This document shows, piece by piece, positions 11,671-23,200 of a DNA stretch of 64,000 bases. The stretch is from contig JAIXMP010000021.1 of NCBI GenBank assembly GCA_025677815.1, positions 186,001 through 250,000 of the forward strand, written 5' to 3'. Within the stretch, counting starts at the first letter, position 1; every line of letters starts with the position of its first letter. The position numbers and the translations under genes were made by a program. The stretch comes from Phascolomyces articulosus. Lineage: Eukaryota; Mucoromycota; Mucoromycetes; Mucorales; Lichtheimiaceae. Under the pieces are notes generated by a model that was not told where the DNA came from, ran no database searches, and was given only the letters and a program-made list of their open reading frames with translations.

Positions 11671-13131
11671 TTAATCCTTCTTGTTTTTATCCACCCGAAC
11701 GTATGGAATCAGATGACCAAAATAACATATTTGCGGCTTTTCCTTTAATACTACTTGATATCCACACGCAACATAGAAGAAATGCAAACTAGTACACATC
11801 TAGATTATATTTATTTATATTCGACTGTTAGTAAAATAATTCTTTTTTTCTATTATTATGATTGTTTTACATACCAGTACATGCCACCTATATTTATTTA
11901 TCGCATTCAAAAAAAATATATGTCAAGTTTTTTTTTTTTTAGTATAGAATATGATTTCAAGTGAATTTAAATGATTCTCCTACATTCTACCACTACTTCA
12001 ATCACTCACCATGCATGTAATTGTGGGTTAAACAAGTGGTATTTTTCATAAACAAAACAAAGATTCTTGTCAAATAACCAAACGCCAAGGGCAAGTGCAA
12101 GAAACTGTGCTCCTCGGTGGAAAAGCCGAACAATTTCCTGATTTTTAGTGGCCCGGTACATTTTTAATACAAACCATAAGCAACTCCACATGACACAACC
12201 AAATCTACAATAATAATTTATTAGTTTGAACAAGATTTTGACGAATTATCTTTTATAATAATAGAGTGCTATAACTTACGATGATTGAAACATAATAAAT
12301 TGAATTTTTCCAGCAGATTGGCTTGTAACATAAGTAGCAAGAGCACAATAAATGGAAATACAAATAGGATAGACGTCACCTTCATAACCATGTTCAGCAA
12401 GTAAAACATAAAATAAGTAACATGCTGTCCATACCATTGGAACCTAAATGATTTCATTAGGTGAATAAAGTTTTCTTATCGCGTATATCTTTTGCATAAT
12501 CAATATATATATATATATATACCTCATCCCACATTTGGTGTTCAAATTGTAATGTTGCATGGAAAAGAACACTAAAAATTTGATTTTATTTAGTTTGTTT
12601 TTTTTTTCTTCCCTTTATTCTGCATTAACGCATACACATACACATGTATTTGGATTGCAGATATAAAAAAAAGAATCCATTCTTTACCTGCCAATTCCGA
12701 CAACAACAATCAAAAAATAACTTCCAGTGAGACGCCACCCAATACTACGATGATGAAGTGTCACCCCCAATAATCCTAAAACAACCATTGCCAAACTCTA
12801 AATAGAATAGTGTTTGAAATAAATAAACACCAGTTCTTATAAAAATAAACATATTTTGTAAACACGAGCCATACCGAAACAGTATTCCAAAATTCTGCAA
12901 TATAATAACTATGGGTATAGTTTTCTTCACACCTAAACCATAAGTTTTTTTTTTTAAAAAAAAAAAAGAGGGCATGATGATTAGCATTGACAGCCCATCG
13001 CATGACAAAAAAAGAAGCTAATTTCTTTTTTTTTTAGGTCATGACGAGGGATTATCGTCATGTTCATCTTACCAATCAACCGAACTGGTAATGGGACCCC
13101 AGTAGCCCTCTGTTAACTTGTTGCTACTCAT
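11671..13131 (-). CDS. Alkaline ceramidase (YPC1/YDC1/ACER family)
   Basis: About 256 residues are assembled from eight exons. The family comprises ER/Golgi seven-helix membrane hydrolases that split (phyto/dihydro)ceramide into a long-chain base and a fatty acid. The protein starts MSSNKLTEGYWGPITSSVDW, a family signature, followed by CEENYTHSYYIAEFWNTVS. GIGSVLFHATLQFEHQMWDE supplies the conserved Ser, His and Asp with the same spacing as Ser77, His81 and Asp92 of human ACER3. FNPQLHAWWH supplies the last two metal-binding His residues. The second of these is encoded by a 13-nt exon (11875-11887). The last exon (11671-11799) runs from MCTSLHFFYVACGYQ to PYVRVDKNKKD and a stop. All introns use GT-AG and phases match. 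All catalytic residues are present, so it is probably active. Confidence 0.95.
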
Positions 13132-13321
13132 TAGCTTGTTTTAATATAATAGAAATAGAATGATATATATTATAGTCAAAGAAAGAAAAATAGCGTGTGG
13201 AAATTATATGAATTTATATAATAACTTGAAGGCAACACAAAATAACTCAATAAGGCGCGCATTTTATTAAGCTTTTATTCTGCTTTTTAAGGTTAATTTT
13301 CCATATGAAAATGGCTTTTTA

Positions 13322-14099
13322 TTAAAAATTTTCTTGTACCCAGTTTAATACTTGATTCATCTCTTCCTGTTGTTGATTCTTTTTTTCAGTTGTCTCCTCC
13401 TCCTCTTGAATGATATCAATTTCATCTTCAATTAGAAAACGAGGTGCTTCAGATACTGCCAAAATTGGAAAACGAGGTTCAAATTCAAAGGACGGAAGGG
13501 TCTGGGGATCGACACTGCTTGGACCACTGATCAAGACTAATCCAGATAGTGGTTCATTGGCTACATATTTTTGACATAATCGCCAAGCTGCTTCACCATG
13601 ACCAATAAGAACGGGTGGGAACATGCCCATTTCTCGAATTTTTGTATTCACATCTGTTGTTGTTGAACAAAACTTATAAATAATAATTCACGTTAAAATA
13701 TACTATTACTAGTACTACTAACAGCAGTAACACGAAAAAGAAGAAAGAAAAAAACCGTGAACCTTTGAACCAGGATTGTAATAATTCATTCCCTTGTTCA
13801 TTGTTATTGACATCAAGTCGTGCAATAGCAGAATCGAAACCTAATTCTGATAATCGACTTTGCCATTGTTGTGCTAATCTATAAAAAAGAACCTCCCAGA
13901 CGCGTGTTTTAGAATGCAAGCAGTAAAGGTCATTTGTGTGTGTGTGTGTGTGTTTTTTAAAAAAAAATAATAATAATAATGTTTACTCTGACGTGGTTTT
14001 AGTACCAACAAACACGACAGGAATTGGTCGTTTACGGGCTCCTTGTAGGGCTTCAGCCCTAGATACAGTAATAATTCCTCGAATAGTACGATACAGCAT
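13322..14099 (-). CDS. Small alpha/beta-hydrolase-like protein, probably lacking the nucleophile
   Basis: Three exons with matching phases (13987-14099, about 13751-13882, 13322-13655) give about 190 residues. The N-terminus (MLYRTIRGIITVSRAEALQG) could be a mitochondrial presequence: it is basic and has no acidic residue until position 16. KRPIPVVFVGTKTTS starts a typical alpha/beta-hydrolase core, and QWQSRLSELGFDSAIARLDV looks like the following helix-strand. FPPVLIGHGEAAWRLC sits where the nucleophile elbow (GHSxG) should be, with Gly in place of Ser. LSGLVLISGP resembles the next strand. The C-terminus is acidic and Glu/Gln-rich. I infer a hydrolase fold used for a non-hydrolytic role. 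The exact orthologue is not recognised. Confidence 0.7.
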
Positions 14100-16308
14100 G
14101 ATTGTTTGTTAATCAAGAAAAATGTGAGGCAGATTCTTTCACTCCAAAAAGATACACACATTTTTCACTCTCAGATTCATATTATGTCAATTTTTTGGTG
14201 GTAGTCATATATATGAATCTCAAAGAAAAACGGTTCATTTTCAATCATTGACATCAAATAAATTTACTACCAGGAATCATTACTGCTAATCTCACAATAG
14301 GTTCCATTGGTTGACATTGAAATTTACCCTTTTTATTCTCGAAGATACAAAATGGAATTGGGGGAGGGGGGTTGTGAGAGGAGAAATGGCGGGCTAACAA
14401 AAAACATCTTGCTTGTAAGAAGATACAGCTTGATGCATTATGGAATAAATAAGGAGAAAGAAGAACAAAGTGACGGGGAAGATAAAGTTAAAGTATAGCT
14501 TAAAAGTTTATGCAACAAACGATCTACGTTTTACATCATTTGCGTAGCAATTTTCAATTTGTAGTATAATAAGTAACTCTATGCTTAATTTTTTAACGTG
14601 GCATCATTCTTCTTATTTATCAGGGTAAGAATATGGTTATTACAATTATTACAAAATAAACGAAGGATCATTATAAAAAAAATGTAAATGTCTCATTTCT
14701 TTTTTTAACTTCAAGTGTAATGTAATTTGATCGTGTGATTATGTTAAAAAAAAGAGTATATGTTTTTTAACATGGAAAAAGTTGATAGTATTTTAAAGCT
14801 GTTATTTTTTTGGGGGAGGTAAGAAGGAAAAAGATAGAAAGAAAAATGGATAAGGCTGATATGCATCAACAAAAATAGGATTACCTTATGGTAGTTGTTG
14901 CTAAGGGTATTCTCTCTAATAACATCATGATAATACCTGCATAAGTGAGAAAAAAAATGGTATTATTATTTTATTAACATCCATGGTTTATAAATTATTA
15001 TTCAAAATGAGATGAGCACATGTTATCTTGGATAAAGGTCGAACGATCTGGAACCATCTAGTAGTGTTTTTTTTTTTAAAAAAAAAGCACTATTTTGTCA
15101 ACTTGTTCTTTTCTCCTTAAAATATGAAAGCAAGTAATAAAACCAGGCAAATGGGAGGAGGGGGAAGAAGAAAAAGAGAGAAGAGGAATAATCAGTCTGT
15201 TCCCAAATAATTATTGAATATACTATTCTTTTACATCAACCAAAGCCAACTATATACACCTTTTCATCGAGAAAAAACATAATGGTAAGTGGATGATAAA
15301 AAGGTTGAGTAATAAAAAATAGCTTGGGAAGATGAAAAAAACACACGTCAACATGTATATATATCGCATATATATAATATATGCACTAAAGCGTGTGATT
15401 AGAGAGGGAGAATAAGAGAGTACAGTATCTCTCTTTTTTTTATAGAGAGTTATGCATGTCAAAAAAAAATACTAATGACTAAATTCTACGTAGAATTCAT
15501 TCACGAAGCAAAAAGAAGAGGAGAGGCATAAAGCTTATTAGTAAAAATAAAATGCATCATTTGTAGGATGAATATATACTCTTTCTTTTCTAAATCACTT
15601 GGCCCAAACCCTTCCAAGATGTCTGCTACTGCATTTACTTTATTTCTTTGTTCGATGTTGTTGCAATATGTATGCAAGTTTTGTCTATACATTTGTCATC
15701 CAATTTATAGTATACTTTCTCTCTTTATTCCCCTATATATATTTATATTGACTCAGCAGTACAGTGATGCAATACAGCATGATTTATTTTGTCTATCACT
15801 AGGGAAAAAAAAAGAGTTTTACAGTGAGTTTTACAAGAATATTAGAGTGTGTCACGAACCTTATTTAACTAATCCGACCATAATTATCACTATCGAGCAT
15901 CCAATCTCTCATGCCAAGCACCTTAGTATATCCTATAAATATCATTCAACGAGGTTTTTAATTGGCTCATTATACTGTCAAGCTTCGGTGGGTCGCATAA
16001 AAAAAGGAACATTAGTCCATTACTCAATCATGCTCAATATATTGTAAAAAAAAAAAACATTTTATTGGATTAGATTGTTAAAGTCGAAGCATGTTCATGG
16101 CTGGATGAATGAGAGGACTCAACATTAATCAAGGTTTGATTATTATGTTGTGCTTCGACTTTACAAGAGATAATCATACTTTTAGAGTGGTTGGTGCTGT
16201 TAATGGTTAACGACATAGTAGCAAATGCTAAAGTGTGTTGTTTTGTATTGGGGTGTAAGATTGTTAGTTAAAAAAAGCAATGCAATTCTTTTTCATACCA
16301 GAATTAAA
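14100..16308. other. AT-rich intergenic region with a few coding-like scraps
   Basis: No complete gene is supported. Short coding-like pieces occur on the minus strand: QPMEPIVRLAVMIPGSKFI plus stop near 14254-14310, and GIIMMLLERIPLATTTIR between a CAG acceptor and an AAG|GTAATC donor near 14884-14938. They may be exons of a small gene that I cannot assemble. A 159-codon frame at 15568-16047 (+) has an equally open antisense frame (KVNAVADILEGFGPSDLEKKE) and no recognisable domain. Confidence 0.35.
16079..16163. repeat. Small hairpin: 13-bp perfect inverted repeat
   Basis: TAAAGTCGAAGCA at 16079-16091 is repeated in perfect inverse at 16151-16163, enclosing about 59 bp. A TA dinucleotide lies at both outer ends, as a Tc1/mariner-type target duplication would give, but two bases prove little. 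It could be a tiny non-autonomous element or an RNA hairpin. Confidence 0.55.
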
Positions 16309-16795
16309 ATGACAGGAATCACTATAATAAATGAAGTCTCTGATGATGCTTTATATTTGGCTACGTTAAAGTCACTTTATCGATCTACATCTCTCCCATC
16401 TTAAATTAGAAACGCTTTTTTTTGTTACACAGTCAAGCAAGAAAAGCTTTAAAATCACTGTAAAACCCGCTGACTGTAAGCCTGTCGTTTTCTCTAGTGA
16501 GTACTGCTATTATTATAATACATTATTAACAAAATCATTATAAAATATAACAGAGTGTTATCCAGGATACGGTGAGTGTAGTTGCAGGTAAAAATCCTAG
16601 CTTTGTGAATGATGGCGACCGTAGCAACAAATCAAGCGATGAGGAGGATGAAAGAGCTGGCTACGTATTCCAAGTCCCGCGATAATATCAATTATTCATT
16701 TCATCAGCTTTGGACACTCTTATTTCCACCGCATCCAGGAAGAGAAAGTTCAATGACATATAGTTTAAATATTTTTAATTCTTCGGCAATTTGAT
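16309..16795 (+). pseudogene. Interrupted coding-like region of unknown family
   Basis: Three pieces in order look coding. The first is a 31-codon frame starting MTGITIINEVSDDALYLATL (16309-16404). The second is SFKITVKPADCKPVVFS between a CACAG acceptor and a strong GTGAGT donor (about 16432-16497). The third is SVIQDTVSVVAGKNPSFV and SSDEEDERAGYVFQVPR, then an in-frame TAA, then YQLFISSALDTLIST and ASRKRKFNDI (about 16553-16786). Reading phases do not join cleanly across the obvious splice sites, and the last piece has a stop inside. I read it as a decayed gene or an unresolved multi-exon gene. No family is recognised. Confidence 0.3.
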
Positions 16796-16799
16796 ACTC

Positions 16800-19700
16800 T
16801 TTGAACTTATTTACCTTGATCCAACAACACAACACACCTTTCGTCTTATTTTAAAGTGAAAGCATGATTTTCTTTTTCTCCTTCATTCAAATTATAATAT
16901 CTCAAATATTCATAATCAAGCAAATATAACATTACTTTCTCTCTCTCTCCCCCCACACACAAACATGTATGTATAGTCAGGCCCACATATTATAAATACT
17001 GTACATCACTTTTATTCATTTCTATAACATTAATTTCTCTCCTACAAAACACACACGCACACAAATTTATATGTATAATCAAGCCCGTATAAATCTCATT
17101 GTATATTCTTTAAATACCATTATTAGAACTTGTAAAAGTAACCAAAATGAAGTGTTTTTTCAGCGTTTGGTTTCCCTTCTGAATGAAATTGGGTAGTAAT
17201 TTCCCTACCTAAGGGAAATAAGGAAACTCGAGGGGGACTTAGGGAAATGTTACATTCATCAATATTTGTACGTTAAATGTTTAAAATAGATTTTTTATCT
17301 ATTCAATGAAGATTGATATGCTTCTATAAAATTATACCACCTTTAGTAAAACGAAGAATGTCCCTCTTCTTGATTACTGATTACATAGCTAGTCTCCAAA
17401 AGAGCTTCCCAGGATTTTCACGATAATATTATATTTGATTAGATTTCCTTGTATGGTGAGCCACGTTAATATGTTGATGTATTCAACTCACTAATGTACC
17501 CTCAGTTCTCAAGTATCTCAGTGCATTGAAAACATGCGTATCGTTGAAGTGTGAAGCTAATGCTGTGGTTGTTTTGCTATTGGATTATATTATGAAGCAA
17601 AACAAATAATATAACTGCGTATGTACCTATACATTTGGTAAAATCGCCATCGGCTGGATGGGACACTTGGTTGTTAATAGTGTAAGCATGGGTTCACCTT
17701 TTCTTTATCTTTTTTTTTTCTTCAATCAATATGGAAACATAACACTTGAAGTTACTTCTTGGTTTATACTATAATAAATGTAAATGATCATGTAATAAAA
17801 TTATACTTTTATGTACATGAATCTAAGTATTATTTCAAAAAAATGACCTGTTATTAGCGGAAATATACCTATGAAGGATGATAAGAAGACTCAATTGGAC
17901 GAACACTTCCTTATTTGTGTTTCTTCAGAACAGGGCCCGTTTTGCCAGTGGTTTTCTTGCGTACTAAGATTCCCTACGTAAGGATTTTAGAAGCTTTTTA
18001 ACAGATAAAACCAAACCCCTCATCACTCTCTACTATAGCTTGTCATTACAATAAAATAATGTATGTGAATAATATAGATGACAGATAGTACTGCCTTTTT
18101 AAATATGGCACTGTTATAATATGCAATGAGCTGGTGGTAACCAACATTATATTATTAAATCTATTTTAAAGTGCAGCGTAGCACTTTTTCGTGCATGACC
18201 AGCCTTTTTTTTTGGAGTGCAAAGGTTGAAGATACAAAATTTCTTCATATGCAATCACTCTTTTTTCCTTTTGTTCCGGTATAAAACTACATTTATATAT
18301 AAAATGGATGCGTTAATAAAATAGCAGATGGAAGAATATATATCATCACTAAGACATAGGGTAATTGGATTTCTATTACTACTCTTTCGTGTCTGTGACC
18401 CTTTTATGCTGAATTTTTTTTCTTGGTAGTACAATGATTCCCTGGCATCGTCATCGTCTATAATTGTACTATGTGCACATTGTTACGTTGTACGTCAATG
18501 GAAGAAGGACCGAGGCAATTGATGCAATATATAAACCATATATCTCAGATCTCAGATAAGTTAAAAGAGTTGGCTATAGATGCTTAGTACTTTGAAAATG
18601 AATTTAACAGTTGACAATGGGATGATTTTATCATGTATGATATAATATATTATATATTATAACCATTGAATAGTATATAACATTTACTATAAATATTTAA
18701 ATTATTATAATCAATAATTCATCCATCATTTTCGATAATAATAATAATAATAATAATAAACATTTTGTAATCATTTGTGTTACAGTTGTACAGTCTTCTC
18801 TTTTTTCTCATTTAAAATATATAAAGCGGTCCGATGGAAAACAGAGTCAATCTAATATTATTATATTATATATATATGATGTTAGCAAGGAGTAATGGTC
18901 ATAAAAGATGATTAGGAATGGTTATAAAAAGATATCGCTTCTTTCCCTTCATTCTTTCAGTATTTATAGATAGGACTGAATATATATTATAAATTCGGAA
19001 CAAAAAGAACAGGACGGACCTTTTTTTTTTGTTTGACATTAATGAAAAGGCGGTTTAAATTGATCCCTTAAAAGCATTTTTTTTATGGATGATGCGTCCA
19101 GAACATGAATCCATGATACGATTATTTAAAGTCCAGGGTATGAAGGGGTCACAGAAGATAAATTCCTTTTCTCCTTCTCCTCATTTTATACATAACAATT
19201 TTAGACTTTTTTCAATTATTTTTTATATTTTACCTTGTTTTAGTAAAATATATTCTGTTTAATTATGCTGATTGTTCATTTTATTACAAGAAGTTAGTTA
19301 GTTACTTTGCAATTATACATCATTCTAAAATGATTAAACTATAATCTATAGATAGATAGATAGGAGATTGGACTTATAAAATGTATTATTATTACTTTTA
19401 CAACTTTGAGATTCTAAAAAATATCAAGTCCGTGCACACACGACATACATATACTTCTTATAGCGCAGAGCACTTCTAAACTCAAAATATTGGAATTAGT
19501 TGGTCGAGAAACCTTGGATCGTCCGTAAACCATAAACACGTGTGCAACATCTATTTTTTATAATTACAAGCACTGTGGAACAACACTAATCCATTCACCG
19601 CTCGATGGTTCTTCTTCTAATATAACCAGACTTATTTTTCAATAACATATTTGGCTTCCCATAGTAATCATTTTTTTTTCTCTTCTTTCCTCCTCGTATA

Positions 19701-19964
19701 TTATACAACAAAAAAAAGAACATAGTAAACACTTCTTCTTTATCCTCCTCTCTTCCTCCCGCAAACGCCTTTAAAGAGATACTCCTTTCCTTATATTCCC
19801 TTTCTCTCCCCATATCTTCTACCTTTTCCACCTTATCCTCCATTCGTTTACTCGCTTCCCTTTTCTTTTTTTTTTTCTCTATCAAAATAAACAACAACAA
19901 CCTCTCTTATCATCCTTTTTTTTTCTATTATTTCTTTGTGTTTCTGCTTTCATAATAACCATAT
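16800..19964. other. 3.1-kb AT-rich region without a supported gene
   Basis: It contains a hairpin-rich patch (about 17165-17250, including ATTTCCCT-n5-AGGGAAAT), a CAGGGCCCG-type patch near 17931 that resembles DNA-transposon termini, and a TAA repeat at about 18734-18760. One open stretch near 17500-17610 (+), NVPSVLKYLSALKTC and on to a stop, is coding-like but has no start. The last few hundred bases, rich in CTT/TCC, are probably the leader of the GT49-like gene. Confidence 0.4.
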
Positions 19965-21837
19965 ATGGCGCCACCACGATCTTCAGAGTCGGGAGCAACA
20001 ACGGTCGCATCACGATCGACAAAACCCGGGTTTCATCAACGTAAACCTTCATTAACTTCGGCATGTCCTCCAACAGGTGCTCGATCCATGGATAAATCTC
20101 GAAATGCTTTTCCACCATCATCTTTAACACAATATTGTAAACGTTTATATCGACTTCGTATTGTTCGACTGTTGGGCTGGACCTATGTTTTGACAAGCTT
20201 GGTCTTGTCTACAATGCATCTCTTTTCCTCGCTTACTTCAAGTCATTCTTCAAAGTCACTTGGGTCAGCTACTGCATTAGGTATAACATCTATATATGTA
20301 AACGTATTTTATATACAAACAAAACAGACCAGTGTGAAATCTAAAACTTTAATTTATTTTGATATTTAAAAGTACAAGATATGAATCATATTCAAAAACA
20401 ACAACAATTTAATTTACCAGATGGTTTATCACCTCTGAACACACTTACCTATCAACTACGACTTTCAAAAATGTTTTCTAAGTCTTTGATCCGCATGGAT
20501 CATTTACGTCCTTATTGGTTTACTGCAACAGCTTCACCTACCTCTGATCAAATCACTATTGCTACTATTTTAACGATGGATGAATGGCCTCATTTAGTTC
20601 GTTTGGCTGAAATATGGCAAGGTAAATATTATTTACATGTGGTGGTTTTTTTTAGTTGCTTGTTGTTTGTTGTTAATGATCATCGTACCAACAATGGAAT
20701 GGTTGCTTTTTTTTGGATCTGTGTTACTTCTTTTTATAATATAAATATAGGACCCATCTCCGCGACAGTACAGATTCCTTCGGATATGGGAGGACTTGCC
20801 TCTGGTGCTATATTACAACATTTATCTTCCATTCGACGTGAATATGAAACACAACCCATGTTAGCACGTCATGTTGATCTTCATTTAATTGTTCGCCCAA
20901 GTAACGGTGATCCCGTTGTTCATGGTGGTTTCCAAGATAGTCGTAATTTGGCACGTTTATTCAGTCGTACTGACATTGTTGCACACGTGCCTGTCACGAT
21001 ATTATGGGTTTCTGACTTGACAACGGCTGCTAAAACATACCGAGATCGATTATTGGATGGTGATGTACTTATTGTACCTACTTTTGGATTCCCTAACAGT
21101 AAGAATGCTATTACGGATGAATGGCCAACGACAAAATCAGACATGGTGGAATGGGCTGATGAAAAACGTATCGGATTATTGGATTATCATTGGCGATTGA
21201 GTGAAGGCCCTACTTCTTATCCTACTTGGCGTGAAGCAACTGAACCTTATCTTGTTCCTGAATATGATTATCATTATACTCCCATTTATATTTCTACTCG
21301 CGATGATCATCCATGGTAAAGAAAAAAAAGGACTTAATAAGGATGGGCCACAGAGAGGATATGGAAAAGGGAGAGAAAGAAGATGAAATTCTGGTTTTTC
21401 TAACACCTTGTGCCTGTCCAATCATTATTTAGGTGTGAAGAACGATTTGCTGATGAACCATCTTCATGTTTATATTCGATTTACTTGAACGGTGCTAACC
21501 TCTGGGTACTTCCCAATGACTATGTTGTAAGAACTGGCAAGGAAGCAGAGAAAAAACTAACCAGCGAAGAGGTAAATAGTAATAAGAAAAAGAGATTACT
21601 TGATATAGACTTAAATCCATATATTGATACAGCTATTATAAAATGCTCATGTAGAGTAAATTACAAGTACCAATGTATAAAAATTATCGTATTGAACAAT
21701 GTGTATTTTATGCGCGCCAGTTTGATCAAGCTGGCATTTTTGACACTGATCGTGCAAAACACGTTCAACAAGAATGTGCAAAAGCTCTGGGTAGCTTACG
21801 TAAAGAAAAGATTATTAGCCCCAAACCCATCAATTAG
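19965..21837 (+). CDS. GT49-family (LARGE/B4GAT1-like) glycosyltransferase-fold protein
   Basis: Five exons (19965-20280, 20373-20621, 20751-21315, 21433-21571, 21655-21837) sum to exactly 484 codons. The architecture is type II membrane: a basic cytosolic N-terminus, then a helix around LLGWTYVLTSLVLSTMHLF (residues about 67-85), then the lumenal domain. HLRPYWFTATASPTSDQITI and TMDEWPHLVRLAEIWQGPIS match the start of the fold. CEERFADEPSSCLYSIYLNG and LWVLPNDYVVR match its conserved end, where relatives read DERF...Y...WVLP. The family adds glucuronic acid or xylose in the Golgi with a metal-binding DXD motif. The equivalent position here reads VTILWVSDL, with no DXD that I can align. The family call is firm, catalytic activity doubtful. 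Confidence 0.85.
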
Positions 21838-22760
21838 ACTATAACTTCCATTTTTTTAAATCTTATTAAGGGCTATTCTCAAATCAACATATACACACAC
21901 TCACACACAGCATCATATACAAAAACACATATTATACGCGTATATAGAGTAGTGTACCTTCTTCTTCCTACTGTCTCCTCCCTTTTTTTTTATTATTATT
22001 CCTTTTTCTATTTTTTTCATGTTGGAAATTATCCTCCACAACAAAAAAGTGAGAGAAAATCTCCAACAAAGAACCCAATGTAATATATTATTCCTTCTTT
22101 TTTTTTTCTTAAAAAAAAGTCATGACTGTGGATTTATTATTTATTGATGATGATGATGTGGTGATGATGAATTTATGCATGCATCTGCCGGGTAATCTAA
22201 TTCCGTCTATATAGAGTGCAGCTTGACTTAATATTACACTAATCCGTACATATATAAAATGAAAACCATCATTACACACGGACCGTTCTGGGGGAGAAAA
22301 GATCGTATTTTATTTATTTCGGTCAAAGGGTTCTAGTTTGGATTTATGTTTATATTGAATTATTGCTGTTATCTATTCTTGTCATATAGAATACAGGCCA
22401 ACAGAGATATCGTTATATATCATCCTCCCATTATAAACCATCGACACAACTTTACACACTCATCTATAAATCTGTTGGATACTCCTCTTCTACGTAACTA
22501 TCCCTTACAAACTCCCCTCCCCTCGCGATGCTAAGTATAAATATAATATATAATCACATTTTTATAGATAAAAAAAGAACACTCTCCCCCCTTTCTTCAT
22601 TTTGAAAAAGTTGTCTCTCCGCTTATGCATTTCAATACTTGTATATTCTTTGCAACCCTTTTTCTTCTTCTTCATTTGCCCTCTTCTTTCTTCTTCTTTT
22701 TTCTCACTCTTTTTTCTTGTTTTCTTTATCTATTTATATATAAATCTATTATTATTTACG
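21838..22760. other. Intergenic, nothing recognised
   Basis: Presumably the 3' UTR of the GT49-like gene and the T/C-rich promoter of the next small gene. A GAT/GTG repeat occurs near 22145-22165. Confidence 0.5.
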
Positions 22761-23200
22761 ATGAGTATCGTGATGGATAAATTAAAGAAGCAAATAGAAA
22801 TGTGGCGTGTCGGTAAATATACTAAACGACGATCATATATTCCAGAATATGAACCGAGAGGTAATTTATATTATATAATCCATCTTTTTATTATATATTC
22901 GACTCGAGCCAAGAAATATATATATATATATATATTCATGTACTCATATTGTTTTTTATACATATACCATCAACAACCTGTGAAAACAACAACAACAAAC
23001 GAATAGACAAAGATTATTATCGACATACCTATCATGATGGTGTATACCTTTCATCACTAAGCGATCGACCTGTTTCTTCTTCTTCTACTTCAACCAAGAA
23101 AAACATGAAATTATTTCCTTTAAAAAAGAAATCATGTCGAATACCACCCCCACAATGTTCAGAAACGTATAATATGGCATACCATGGTCGTTCTTACTAA
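22761..23200 (+). CDS. Small uncharacterised protein (97 aa, two exons)
   Basis: Exon 1 (22761-22860) starts MSIVMDKLKKQIEMWRVGKY and ends at a GAG|GTAATT donor. Exon 2 (23007-23200) begins after an ATAG acceptor and runs from DKDYYRHTYHDGVYLSS through a Ser/Thr-rich and Lys-rich middle to NMAYHGRSY and a stop. Phases match and sum to 98 codons. The composition (basic N-terminus, Tyr-rich, SSSSTSTKKNMK) suggests a soluble, partly disordered, possibly phosphorylated protein. I do not recognise a domain. A CT-rich leader precedes the start, as in neighbouring genes. Confidence 0.65.

Noticed and set aside
15568..16047. 159-codon plus-strand frame
   Set aside because: No family resemblance, Ile/Ser/Tyr-rich as expected from AT-rich DNA, and the antisense frame is similarly open. 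Kept only as a note in the intergenic entry.
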